DNA of 64,000 nucleotides from HKCCE3408 sp039183205 (GCA_039183205.1 JBCDBR010000010.1:1-64000); one strand, 5' to 3'. Shown: positions 16,781 to 25,134, numbered from the stretch's first letter. The notes: generated by a model not told the origin, from the letters alone. Made by a program: numbers and translations.

Positions 16781-17860
16781 TTAGAGCGTTACAACCGTTT
16801 GTTCTCTGGCAGCCTGTTGCGCGGCAAGGCCCAATTGCACCGCCGCAATACCGTCTTGCAAACTGACCTCTGGCCGACCGCCACTTTGGACCATGTCCAG
16901 AAACCGTGCGTGCTGGTAAAAGGTCGAGCCATTGTGATCTCCGGCTTCGAGCAGGTTGGGGTCCACAGGCAGATCGATCTCCTGCGGGCCTTTCGGTCTG
17001 CGCGGGCTGATCACCACCCGCGGGATCGGCGGGGCACCCAGATGGTCAGGCCAAAACCGCGTCGGCCCCGGGACCATGGCTTCGATTTTGCCGGCCCCGC
17101 CAACAGCGCTGATTTCCTCTTGATAACGGGCGCCTTCGGCAAACATCGACAGCTCCAGCATTGCGCGGGCACCGGAGGCAAAATCAGCAATCACATAGCC
17201 GTGGTCCCATATGTCGGGTACCGCGCCGCCATAGCGTTCATCCTTGTGATTGACCGCCTGTCCGCCCGAGGCCGCGACGCGTACCGGCTCTGAGCCCAAT
17301 GTAAGGCGCATCAAATCGAAGAAGTGGCAACACTTTTCGACCATGGTCCCGCCGGTGCGTGCGTTAAACCGGTTCCAATGCCCAACCTTATGCAAAAACG
17401 GAAATCTGTGCTCGCGGATGGTGAGCATTTGCACCCCGCCCGTAGCCTCCGCCGCCATTTCCAAAAACCGCGCGATGGGCGGCATATAGCGATACTCCAT
17501 CGCCACCCAAATGAGCGCAGGATAGTCCTTTGCAAGCGCCGCCAGTCTCGGCAGATCACGCGGATCGGTAAACAGCGGCTTTTCGACCAAAACAGGTAAC
17601 GGCCGGCTGCGCGCAATCTCTTCGAGTTGACCCACATGGCAATCATTTGGCGAGGCGATCAGCAACGTGTCGAGCTGCGGCACCAGCAAGAGAGCCTCGA
17701 CGCTGTCGCAAAGCTGTGCTTGCGGTGCCAAGGCCTGCGCCTTGGCCGCCATATCCGCATCCGGTTCGTAGATCGCCGCGACGCTCGCGCCATTCAAAAG
17801 CTGAATGTTGCGGATGTGTTCCTGACCCATCATGCCGCAGCCGATGATCCCGTAACGCAT
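16781..17860 (-). CDS. Gfo/Idh/MocA family protein; candidate NAD-dependent sulfoquinovosidase
   Basis: A 359-residue protein with an N-terminal Rossmann domain (GCGMMGQEH at 7-15, EKP with Lys 94) and the C-terminal Gfo/Idh/MocA alpha/beta domain, with a GTMVEKCCHFFDLMRL segment whose His 179 sits at the usual catalytic site. Most relatives are NAD(P)-dependent sugar dehydrogenases. In this context, beside an SsuD-like monooxygenase and an aldo/keto reductase and without a GH31 gene, it fits the NAD-dependent sulfoquinovosidases (glycoside hydrolase family 188) that use transient C3 oxidation and have been reported from Roseobacter clusters. It starts 17 bases after the GntR gene and is in the same unit. 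A plain inositol or glucose dehydrogenase remains possible. Confidence 0.75.
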   Translation of the reverse strand: MRYGIIGCGMMGQEHIRNIQLLNGASVAAIYEPDADMAAKAQALAPQAQLCDSVEALLLVPQLDTLLIASPNDCHVGQLEEIARSRPLPVLVEKPLFTDPRDLPRLAALAKDYPALIWVAMEYRYMPPIARFLEMAAEATGGVQMLTIREHRFPFLHKVGHWNRFNARTGGTMVEKCCHFFDLMRLTLGSEPVRVAASGGQAVNHKDERYGGAVPDIWDHGYVIADFASGARAMLELSMFAEGARYQEEISAVGGAGKIEAMVPGPTRFWPDHLGAPPIPRVVISPRRPKGPQEIDLPVDPNLLEAGDHNGSTFYQHARFLDMVQSGGRPEVSLQDGIAAVQLGLAAQQAAREQTVVTL

Positions 17861-17877
17861 GGAAATCTCTCTCTTAC

Positions 17878-18588
17878 TTATGGAACGGCCGCACGATAGG
17901 CGGCATGGGTTGGGTCAAAATGGGTGACTGACATTTCCGCCAACGCGCCGTCTTGATCCCAGGCGATCCGATCGATCCGCGCTGCATCCGCACCGGGGTC
18001 AAGCGGGAAGGCCTTGGGTGCCCAATCGGGTACGCGTCCGGCAAAAACGCGATCCTCGGCGCGCAATATCCAAAGCCCGAAGGCCTGTTGATAATACCGG
18101 TAGAGCGATTGGCCGAGCGCATCCGCGACCACGACCGGACCAAACCGGCCATCGAGCCAAATGTCTTCGACCGCTACCGGAATGTTGGACAAGTAACGCA
18201 ATCGGCGAATGCGCGTGGCGGTTCGGCCAGGCCCGAGACCTGCAAATTCCGCTGGTTTTTCAACTTCTTCGACATCCAGCAAATCCGCATGCGGCTGCCC
18301 GCCGCCGCTTTGTAGCTCCAGCCGGAACATCGAGTAGCCCGCGGCCGCACGCCCATCAAAACGGACGTAATTGCCCGATCCGTGCCGGCGGGTCAGTAGA
18401 CCGCGGCTGTCCAACTCCGCCAGCGCCTTGCGCAAGGTGCCGACCGAGACGCTGAACCGCGGCGCCAGATCGCGTTCTGGTGGCAGGCGCGTGCCATCGG
18501 GCAAGTGGCCGGCTGCGATATCGCGGGTCAGCATCTCCGCGATCCGCAGATAGGCCGGCAAAGGCTCTGGCCCGGCGGCATCGGCCAT
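17878..18588 (-). CDS. GntR-family regulator with UTRA domain (HutC/FarR subfamily)
   Basis: A 236-residue regulator: winged helix-turn-helix at about 15-75 (DGTRLPPERDLAPRFSVSVG, then TLRKALAELDSRGLLTRRHG) and a C-terminal UTRA ligand-binding domain of the HutC type. GGAGAGAG precedes the ATG at 18588. It is divergent from the monooxygenase gene and first in the unit with the Gfo/Idh/MocA protein and the kinase, so it probably controls both directions from the 82-bp shared region, where an 11-bp-phased ATTGATC direct repeat could be its operator. The ligand is likely a sugar or sugar phosphate of the local pathway (inference). Confidence 0.88.
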   Translation of the reverse strand: MADAAGPEPLPAYLRIAEMLTRDIAAGHLPDGTRLPPERDLAPRFSVSVGTLRKALAELDSRGLLTRRHGSGNYVRFDGRAAAGYSMFRLELQSGGGQPHADLLDVEEVEKPAEFAGLGPGRTATRIRRLRYLSNIPVAVEDIWLDGRFGPVVVADALGQSLYRYYQQAFGLWILRAEDRVFAGRVPDWAPKAFPLDPGADAARIDRIAWDQDGALAEMSVTHFDPTHAAYRAAVP

Positions 18589-18601
18589 GGTCTCTCTCCA
18601 T

Positions 18602-18619
18602 ATTGATCCACCATTGATC
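18602..18619. promoter_or_regulatory. Candidate operator: phased ATTGATC direct repeat
   Basis: Two ATTGATC heptamers (18602-18608 and 18613-18619) are spaced by 11 bases start to start, about one helical turn, in the short divergent region between the GntR regulator and the monooxygenase gene. It is the only obvious repeated element there. It may be the binding site of the local regulator; there is no second copy to compare with. Confidence 0.35.
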
Positions 18620-18670
18620 TACGGCTTCCGACAAGCTACGCAAGGAAAAAACGCACCAATGGGAGGCACC

Positions 18671-19828
18671 ATGACCATCGTTCCGATCACCTCGCCAGAT
18701 CTCGATGCGGCAGAGGTGTCTTGGTTTGCGGCCCTATGCTCGGATGATTATGCGTTTCTGGGCGTTCCCGATGGCGATTTGCGGTCATCCTGGGCGCATT
18801 GTTCGTCGATTTTGAAGGAAGCGGAGGCGCAGGGGTTTCGCAACATCCTTTGCCCGTCGAGCTATCAGGTCGGACAAGACACACTAAGCTTTGTCGCCGG
18901 CTGTGCGCCGATGACCTCCAAGATCAATATGTTGGCCGCGGTGCGCTGTGGGGAAATGCAGCCAATCATGCTGGCCCGGACCATCGCCACGCTGGATCAC
19001 ATGCTTGAAGGGCGCTTGACGATCAACATCATCTCGTCGGATTTTCCCGGCGAAACGGCCGATAGCGCGTTGCGATACCAGCGCTCTCGCGAGGTTGTCG
19101 AAATCCTGCGCATGGCCTGGGAGCGCGACGAAATCACCTATGACGGTGAGATTTATCAGTTCAAAGACGTTTGGACCGATCCGGCCAGGCCGTACCAACA
19201 AAACGGTGGCCCGCTGATGTATTTCGGCGGCTATTCTCCGGCCGCGCTCGACCTGTGTGGGCAGCATTGCGACGTCTATTTGATGTGGCCGGAGCCCAAG
19301 GATGCGCTGGCTGACCGGATGCGCGCGGTCCATGCCGTCGCAGAGCGCTACGGCCGAACGCTGGATTACGGCCTGCGCGTTCACATGATCGTCCGCGATA
19401 CCGAGGCAGAGGCGCGCGACTACGCCGAATACCTAGTCTCCAAATTGGACGACGAATATGGCCGCTTGGTTCGGGAACGGGCGCATGACAGCGGCTCACT
19501 TGGGGTCAGCCATCAGGAGCGGGCGCGCGAATTGGCCGATCAATTCGGTTATATCGAGCCGCATCTGTGGACCGGGATCGGCCGGGCGCGTTCGGGCTGC
19601 GGTGCGGCCTTGGTGGGCTCTGCCGATCAGGTCCTGAGCGAGATCGAAGCCTATCAAAAGATGGGCATCCGCGCCTTTATCTTCTCCGGCTATCCGCATC
19701 TGGACGAATGCAAGCATTTCGGCCGGCTGGTCATGCCGGAGCTAAACACCTGTTCGTTGCCGCATGCCTATGGCCGCGTGCCCGATACCGTGCCGGCGAC
19801 CCCCTTGGGCCTAGGAGAGAGACGCTGA
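18671..19828 (+). CDS. SsuD-type flavin-dependent monooxygenase, sulfoquinovose monooxygenase candidate (SmoC-like)
   Basis: The start is the ATG at 18671, preceded by GGGAGG, giving 385 residues; the longer frame is not coding. It belongs to the bacterial luciferase-like (LLM) family, closest in pattern to alkanesulfonate monooxygenase SsuD. Both share an LW-G-G--R-G-G-ALVG segment (from about 300), a strand with FIFSGYPHLDEC near 340 and a VYLMWPEP-like barrel strand. SsuD-type enzymes use reduced FMN and oxygen to break a C-S bond and release sulfite. Its translational coupling (TGATG) to an aldo/keto reductase is the signature pairing of SmoC and SmoB of the sulfo-SMO pathway. An alkanesulfonate or dialkylsulfone substrate is the alternative; no ssuABC transporter or reductase is adjacent. 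Confidence 0.82.
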   Translation: MTIVPITSPDLDAAEVSWFAALCSDDYAFLGVPDGDLRSSWAHCSSILKEAEAQGFRNILCPSSYQVGQDTLSFVAGCAPMTSKINMLAAVRCGEMQPIMLARTIATLDHMLEGRLTINIISSDFPGETADSALRYQRSREVVEILRMAWERDEITYDGEIYQFKDVWTDPARPYQQNGGPLMYFGGYSPAALDLCGQHCDVYLMWPEPKDALADRMRAVHAVAERYGRTLDYGLRVHMIVRDTEAEARDYAEYLVSKLDDEYGRLVRERAHDSGSLGVSHQERARELADQFGYIEPHLWTGIGRARSGCGAALVGSADQVLSEIEAYQKMGIRAFIFSGYPHLDECKHFGRLVMPELNTCSLPHAYGRVPDTVPATPLGLGERR

Positions 19829-20712
19829 TGGAACGCATTGAGTTAGGGCCGATCACACTCAGCAGGCTGGTCTATGGCATGTGGCGGCTGGGCGATGACA
19901 ACGACACATCACCTGCCCATGTCCAAGCCAAGGTTGAGGCCTGCTTGGCGCAAGGGATCACCACAATGGACCAGGCCGACATCTATGGCGATTATGGCGC
20001 AGAGCAACTCCTTGGGGCTGCCCTCAGAGCCTCGCCCGGGCTGCGCGACCAGCTTGAGATCGTGACCAAATGCGACATCGTCGCACCGATCGGGAAATAT
20101 TCCGATGCCCGCGTAAAATACTACGACACATCGGCGGCGCATATCCGCGCCAGTGTCGAGGCGTCGTTGCGCAATATGGCCATCGAAGTGATCGATCTGT
20201 TGCTGATCCACCGACCTGACCCGTTGATGGATCATGCCGAAACCGGCAGTGTGCTGGATGCCATGGTTGCCGAGGGCAAAGTGCGCGCGATCGGCGTGTC
20301 GAATTTCCGTCCCTGGGATTGGTCCTTGCTGCAATCTGCCATGACGCAGCCCTTGGTGACCAACCAGATCGAGCTCAGCGTTTTGGCGCATGAGGCGTTC
20401 GTGAACGGCGATATCGCGTATCTGCAACAACATGGCAAACCGCCGATGGCATGGTCGCCTCTGGCCGGCGGCGACGTCTTCGGCGCCAATCCTGTCCGCC
20501 CGGTTCTTGAGCGGATGGCCACGGCTCAGAGTGTCGGCGTCGATGCCATCGCGGTTGCCTGGCTTTTGGCGCATCCCGCGCGGATCATCCCGGTTCTGGG
20601 CACCAACAACCTCGACCGGATCGCGCAGATCAGCGACGCGATGGGCGTGACGCTCAGCCGCGAGGATTGGTTCGAGATTTACACCGCCGCTTTGGGCCGA
20701 GAGGTCGCCTGA
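19828..20712 (+). CDS. Aldo/keto reductase (YdhF-like), SmoB-like candidate
   Basis: The ATG overlaps the stop of the monooxygenase (TGATG), giving 294 residues. It is an NAD(P)H-dependent aldo/keto reductase whose pattern follows E. coli YdhF (GMWRLGDD, DQADIYGDYG, LIHRPDPLMDHAE, GVSNF, MAWSPLAGG). The catalytic tetrad is Asp48, Tyr53, Lys81, His128. In the sulfo-SMO pathway SmoB reduces 6-dehydroglucose, the aldehyde left after sulfite release, to glucose; the coupling to an SsuD-like enzyme makes that the favoured role. The gene ends in a region of strong palindromes facing uxuA. Activity on another sugar aldehyde is possible. Confidence 0.85.
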   Translation: MERIELGPITLSRLVYGMWRLGDDNDTSPAHVQAKVEACLAQGITTMDQADIYGDYGAEQLLGAALRASPGLRDQLEIVTKCDIVAPIGKYSDARVKYYDTSAAHIRASVEASLRNMAIEVIDLLLIHRPDPLMDHAETGSVLDAMVAEGKVRAIGVSNFRPWDWSLLQSAMTQPLVTNQIELSVLAHEAFVNGDIAYLQQHGKPPMAWSPLAGGDVFGANPVRPVLERMATAQSVGVDAIAVAWLLAHPARIIPVLGTNNLDRIAQISDAMGVTLSREDWFEIYTAALGREVA

Positions 20713-20722
20713 TGCGGGGAGT

Positions 20723-20789
20723 TTGAGGGGATCGCGATCCCCTCAAGCCCTGTCCGGGCCCGGACGGCGCGCCGATGATGGCCCCAACG
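20723..20789 (-). repeat. Intergenic repeat unit, copy B, with 24-bp palindrome
   Basis: Between two convergent genes lies a perfect 24-bp palindrome (20723-20746; arms TTGAGGGGATCG and CGATCCCCTCAA) next to a 14-bp one (GTCCGGGCCCGGAC, 20752-20765). On the minus strand the order head (GGGGCC, GCGCCGTCCGGGC) then hairpin copies that of the unit at 83-143. A further CAAGCCC/GGGCTTG pair brackets the block. It probably stops transcription from both sides. Confidence 0.6.
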
Positions 20790-20810
20790 GGGCTTGAAGC
20801 GGCGCGCGCC

Positions 20811-21995
20811 CTAGCGCAGTGCTGCGATCACACCGCGGAGTTCGGCCAACCCTTTCAGCCGCCCAATGAGCGGATAGCCCGGCTGCGCTTGCCGGTCTAA
20901 ATCGCTCAACAGATCATGGCCGTGATCGGGACGGAACGGGATGACCGCATCCGCGCGTCCCGCCGATTGTCGCTGCACCTCCTCTGCCAAGAGCGCCCTG
21001 ATCGTCGAGACCATATCGGTATCGCCGTCCAAATGATCGCTTTCGTCAAAGCTCGGGAGCGGCACGACAGGACCGGGATGCCGACGAGTGTTGCGCAAAT
21101 GGGCAAAGTGAATACGTCCGCCGACCGCACCGATGAATTCGGCGGGGTCAAATTCCGGCCGCACCCCGAGCGATCCTGTGCAAAAGGTCACCCCATTGGC
21201 CGGGCTATCGACCGCGGCCAGCATCGCTTGGTAATCCGGCAGGGTGGACAAGATGCGCGGCAGGCCCAAAAGCGGATAGGGCGGATCGTCGGGATGGGCA
21301 CAGAGCCGCAAGCCCAACCGCTCGGCCTCTGGAACGACCTCTGCCAAGAAGTCGGCGAGGTGGCGCCTAAGCCTCTCGGGCGAGATCGCCGCGTAGGTCG
21401 CCAAATGCGCGCGCACATCGTCGAGCGACCAACTCGTATCGGTTCCGGGAAGACCGGCAATGATATTGGCAATAAGCCCCGCCTTTTGCTCATCCGTGAT
21501 CTCGCCCATGCGCCGGGCCGCGGCCTCCCGAACCGGTTCAGGAAAGCCCTCCGCTGCGCCGGGGCGTGCCAAAAGGTGCAGATCGAAGACGGCAAAATCG
21601 GTCAGATCGAACCGCATCGCTGTGCCGCCATGGGACAGGGGGCTGTGCAAGACCGTGCGCGTCCAGTCCAGGATCGGCATGAAATTATAGCAAATCACGC
21701 GAGGCCCGTCTGCCACGGCGATATTGCGCAGCGATTGCCGCCAAGCGTCGAGATGATCGCGCCAGGCCCCGGTTTGGGTTTTGATCGCCTCAGAGACCGG
21801 CAGGCTTTCGATGACGTCCCAGCTTAGACCTGCCGCTGCAATCTCGGCGCCGCGTTCCGTGATCTCTTGTACCGGCCAAACCTGTCCCACTGGCACGTGA
21901 TGGAGCGCCGAGACAATGCCGACCGCGCCGGTTTGGCGTATTTCGGGCAAAGAGATCTTGTCGGCCGGTCCGAACCAGCGCCAGGTTTCCCTCAT
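20811..21995 (-). CDS. uxuA: Mannonate dehydratase
   Basis: A 394-residue TIM-barrel enzyme of the UxuA family, which dehydrates D-mannonate to 2-keto-3-deoxygluconate. The N-terminus METWRWFGP-like (MRETWRWFGPADKISL), CYNFMPILDWTRT near 108, LRLCAHPDDPPYP near 238, GSLGV and HFAHLRN near 300 and PDHGHD near 362 carry the conserved metal-binding His, Cys and Asp residues. The start overlaps the ATPase stop (ATGA), so it is the last gene of the transporter run. UxuB and KDG kinase are not in this window. Its place beside three Gfo/Idh/MocA proteins suggests that the imported sugar, or a product of it, ends as a hexonate. Confidence 0.92.
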   Translation of the reverse strand: MRETWRWFGPADKISLPEIRQTGAVGIVSALHHVPVGQVWPVQEITERGAEIAAAGLSWDVIESLPVSEAIKTQTGAWRDHLDAWRQSLRNIAVADGPRVICYNFMPILDWTRTVLHSPLSHGGTAMRFDLTDFAVFDLHLLARPGAAEGFPEPVREAAARRMGEITDEQKAGLIANIIAGLPGTDTSWSLDDVRAHLATYAAISPERLRRHLADFLAEVVPEAERLGLRLCAHPDDPPYPLLGLPRILSTLPDYQAMLAAVDSPANGVTFCTGSLGVRPEFDPAEFIGAVGGRIHFAHLRNTRRHPGPVVPLPSFDESDHLDGDTDMVSTIRALLAEEVQRQSAGRADAVIPFRPDHGHDLLSDLDRQAQPGYPLIGRLKGLAELRGVIAALR

Positions 21996-23074
21996 ACGCC
22001 CTCGCGGAGGGTCATGGCGCTGTCGGTGTCGAACAGATGCACCGATGGGCTGAGATAACTCAGCGCCACCTTGTCGCCGGCTTCGACGCTCGTCTGGCCG
22101 GCATTATGCACCGTCACGCGCGTGCCATCGGCCAATGCGCCATAGAGATAACTATCGGCGCCCAATTGCTCGACGCTGGCCACCTCCATGTGGATAGGGC
22201 CGGCCGCGGCCGGTTGCAGATCGTTTGGCCTCAATCCCAAGGTCACTTTTTGGCCGGGCTGATGGCCAAAGCCGTCGATCGGCAAGGTGACTTCGTCGCC
22301 GTTGCTCAGCGTCATCAGCGACCGATCGGCCTCATGAACCACGCCTTCGAGGAAATTCATCTTAGGTGAGCCGATAAAGCCTGCCACGAAGATGTTCCGC
22401 GGCGCGTTGAACAGGTCAAGCGGGCGGCCGAATTGCTCCAGCTCACCCAGCCGCAGCACCGCGATCTTGTCGGCCATCGTCATCGCTTCGACCTGGTCGT
22501 GAGTGACATAGATCATCGTATTGCCCAGCCGCTTATGCAGGCCAGAGATCTCGCCGCGCATGTCCACGCGCAGTTCGGCATCGAGGTTCGACAGCGGCTC
22601 GTCGAAAAGGTAAACCCTCGGTTCGCGGGCGATGGCCCGGCCAATCGCCACGCGTTGACGCTGTCCGCCGGAAAGGTCCTTGGGGCGTCGATCCAGCAGC
22701 ATATCGATTTGCAGCATTTTGGAGACCTGGTCGACCTTCTCGGCAATCTCGATCCGCGGCGTATTGATGTTCTCAAGCCCGAAGCTGAGATTTTGGCGCA
22801 CGGTCATGTGCGGGTAAAGCGCGTAGGATTGGAACACCATGGCCAATCCCCGATCCGCCGCGGGGATGTCGTTGACGACCTCGCCGCCGATCTCGATATC
22901 GCCGCCCGTGATCGGCTCTAGCCCCGATATCATGCGCAATAGCGTGGACTTCCCACAGCCTGAGGGGCCGACAAAGACGCAAAATTCTCCATGCGCGATC
23001 TCGAGATCAATCCCTTTGATCACATGGGCCGCACCATAGGATTTGCGCACATCCTTGAGCTCAATGGAAGCCAT
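21992..23074 (-). CDS. Sugar ABC transporter ATP-binding protein (UgpC/MalK type)
   Basis: A 360-residue ATPase: Walker A GPSGCGKST at 39-47, signature LSGGQRQRVAIGRA near 135, Walker B VYLFDEPLSNLDA near 155, switch YVTHDQVEAMT near 190, and the C-terminal OB-fold (TOBE-type) regulatory domain from about 240. It energises the permease pair encoded upstream. A 70-bp gap separates it from the embedded secreted protein, and it overlaps uxuA by four bases. Clearly of the carbohydrate-uptake subfamily 1; the second system in the window has its own ATPase (44413-45546). Confidence 0.93.
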   Translation of the reverse strand: MASIELKDVRKSYGAAHVIKGIDLEIAHGEFCVFVGPSGCGKSTLLRMISGLEPITGGDIEIGGEVVNDIPAADRGLAMVFQSYALYPHMTVRQNLSFGLENINTPRIEIAEKVDQVSKMLQIDMLLDRRPKDLSGGQRQRVAIGRAIAREPRVYLFDEPLSNLDAELRVDMRGEISGLHKRLGNTMIYVTHDQVEAMTMADKIAVLRLGELEQFGRPLDLFNAPRNIFVAGFIGSPKMNFLEGVVHEADRSLMTLSNGDEVTLPIDGFGHQPGQKVTLGLRPNDLQPAAAGPIHMEVASVEQLGADSYLYGALADGTRVTVHNAGQTSVEAGDKVALSYLSPSVHLFDTDSAMTLREGV

Positions 23075-23143
23075 GGGGTCTTCTCTCGTCTGTCTTGCCC
23101 GCAGAAAGTAGCGACGCTGCGGATTTGGGGAAAGATGAGGCGG

Positions 23144-24052
23144 TCATTCGGGGACCACCTGTGCCGCTTCGAACATATCCTCGATCGCGGCGAGCACCTC
23201 TGGGATGCCGTCCAGGGCATCGGGGGAGGGGTCGCAGCCATGTGCAATCTCGTCGAGGGAGCAGGGAAATATGTTTCCTGCGGTGAATCCCACCCATCGG
23301 ATGTCGACATTCGGCCGTAGCTCCGTTTCGTCGCCCGCGAAGGAGAGTGTGCGGATGGAGCATTGTTGGCTGCAATGGGGGCAAAGCGGAGCGCCGCAGG
23401 AGGTCAAGACATGCCGGCCGTGCAGGAGGGGTCGGTTTGATAGAAGCCGGAACGGCCTGAAGCCTTGCGCGTCGGCATCTCCTGCGCTCAAAACCCAAAA
23501 ATCGTCGTTATAGGCGTGTTCGGTTTCGACGGCGTCAAAGGGTGGGTAATCGCCCAGCCCGTGGGCAAGCGCATCGCCGAGATGTCGCTCAGCGTGATCC
23601 GGGGTTAGCCAATATGCGCTGCTTGTCGCCGTTAGCCGCGTATTGCTGAGCACATAGGGTTCGGCTGGATCCCGCATCGGCGGCATCGTTTCCGCCAGAC
23701 CGTAAAACCGCAGGAGGGCGTCGCAGCACAAGATCGACACGCGCCCGCGGTCCTGGAAGGATCGGGCGGAGGGTTCATTGGCGGACGACCCGTCATAGAA
23801 CCGACCGGCGCCTGCGGTGGCCCCCGATCCGGTGTGCGCGGCAACGGTTTGGGCGTTCGGAAAGTAGTAGACTTCGGAGCCCAGCACATAGGTGTTGTAG
23901 CCCATGGGGAACAGAGCGCAGTCGGTGATCTCACATAGCTCGTCCCAGGTCTCCAGAGCTTCCAGGCGGCCATCCCCAAGCTCTTGCAAGCTCTGCGCCG
24001 CCGCCGGCGCGCAGGCGACAGCAAGTGCAGCGATGAGGTCACGTAGCCTCAT
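23144..24052 (-). CDS. Secreted cysteine-rich protein of unknown function inside the ABC operon
   Basis: A 302-residue protein with a Sec signal peptide (MRLRDLIAALAVACAPAAAQ, cleavage after AAA near residue 19) and about ten cysteines in the mature part, including C-E-I-T-D-C, a CC pair, and CGAPLCPHCSQQC near 220. The pattern suits disulfides or metal binding in the periplasm. Its ATG overlaps the permease stop (ATGA), so it is translated with the transporter, an unusual partner between permease and ATPase. I do not recognise the family. Possible roles include a periplasmic enzyme or accessory protein for the imported substrate. The codon use is like that of its neighbours, so it is not an obvious late insertion. 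Confidence 0.7.
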   Translation of the reverse strand: MRLRDLIAALAVACAPAAAQSLQELGDGRLEALETWDELCEITDCALFPMGYNTYVLGSEVYYFPNAQTVAAHTGSGATAGAGRFYDGSSANEPSARSFQDRGRVSILCCDALLRFYGLAETMPPMRDPAEPYVLSNTRLTATSSAYWLTPDHAERHLGDALAHGLGDYPPFDAVETEHAYNDDFWVLSAGDADAQGFRPFRLLSNRPLLHGRHVLTSCGAPLCPHCSQQCSIRTLSFAGDETELRPNVDIRWVGFTAGNIFPCSLDEIAHGCDPSPDALDGIPEVLAAIEDMFEAAQVVPE

Positions 24053-25134
24053 TTACCCCCCGTAGATGCGATGCCAGTGGCGATGTATTTTTGCAGGAAC
24101 ATAAACACCATTGCGATCGGCAAGAGCGTCAGGACCGTCATCGCCAAAAGCGATGTCCAATCGGTCTGAAGTTCACCCTGAAAGGAGTTGAGCGCCAATT
24201 GCAGCGTAAAGTTCTCTGTCCGGGTCAAAACGATCAGCGGCCAGAGGAAATCGTTCCAGCGCCACATGATGGCCAGGATCGCCAGCACCGCGATGGCCGG
24301 TGCCGATAGCGGCACGATGATGCGCCAGAAGATCTTCCATTCGCTGGCCTTGTCCATCCTTGCGGCATCCAAGATCTCGTCTGGAATTGTGATCATATAT
24401 TGCCGAAGGAGGAACACGCCCGTCGGCGTGGCCGCGCCGGGGATGATCACGCCCCAAAGCGAATTGAACATGCCAAGTTCGGTCACGATCAAAAATAGCG
24501 GCACCAAAACCACCGTTTGTGGGATCATCAGCGTGCCGATGACAAGCAATAGCACCACTGTGCGTCCTCGGAATTCGTATTTCGACAGTGCAAAGGCGGC
24601 CATCGAGTTCACGAGCAGCATCAAAAGCGTTGCGGTGACGGTGATGAAAGTGGAATTCCAAAAAAACCGCAGGAAGTTAAATCGCTCGAACAGCTCAGCA
24701 TAGTTGTTGGTTGCGAATGCCACGCTTTCAATCGGCGCGAGATCCTCGGCTGGCAGGCGGATGCGGGTTTCCGGATCATCCGGGCGCACCACCTCAGCCC
24801 GGCCCGCACCACGTCGGGTCTGCGCCACGATCTCGCCGGCAACCTCCGACTCCGATGCCTCCGACACCGTAAATAGCACGAGAGGTTCTTCAAAACCCGT
24901 CACGTCGACCGTTTGCTGTTCATACGGCAAAAAACGCGGCGGAAACCGGTCCAACTCGTTTTGGGTCTTGAAGCTCGACAACACGAGCCACACCACCGGC
25001 CCGAACATCAAAAAGATGCCAAGCGTGAGATAGCCATAGCTGACCCAGTCGGTCCAATGCAGCCGGCCTTTGCCTCGGGTCGCGGTCAAAAAGCCCCAGA
25101 CACCGCGCAGGCCGCCGTCGGAGATATCAGCCAT
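24049..25134 (-). CDS. Sugar ABC transporter permease (MalG type) with periplasmic insert
   Basis: A 361-residue inner-membrane permease, longer than the usual 270-300 of MalG-type proteins. After the first membrane segment (about 33-53) there is an insert of roughly 80 polar residues (about 55-135) before the core of five segments. The EAA loop (ILDAARMDKASEWKIFWRI, near 255) has Lys where most members have Gly after the Asp. It overlaps the first permease by eight bases and the downstream secreted protein by four. The other half of the translocation pore is the protein at 25127-26095. Confidence 0.9.
   Translation of the reverse strand: MADISDGGLRGVWGFLTATRGKGRLHWTDWVSYGYLTLGIFLMFGPVVWLVLSSFKTQNELDRFPPRFLPYEQQTVDVTGFEEPLVLFTVSEASESEVAGEIVAQTRRGAGRAEVVRPDDPETRIRLPAEDLAPIESVAFATNNYAELFERFNFLRFFWNSTFITVTATLLMLLVNSMAAFALSKYEFRGRTVVLLLVIGTLMIPQTVVLVPLFLIVTELGMFNSLWGVIIPGAATPTGVFLLRQYMITIPDEILDAARMDKASEWKIFWRIIVPLSAPAIAVLAILAIMWRWNDFLWPLIVLTRTENFTLQLALNSFQGELQTDWTSLLAMTVLTLLPIAMVFMFLQKYIATGIASTGGK

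Noticed and set aside
20916..21827. A 303-codon open frame antisense to uxuA
   Set aside because: UxuA is well conserved on the minus strand; the antisense frame is a shadow of GC-rich third positions.
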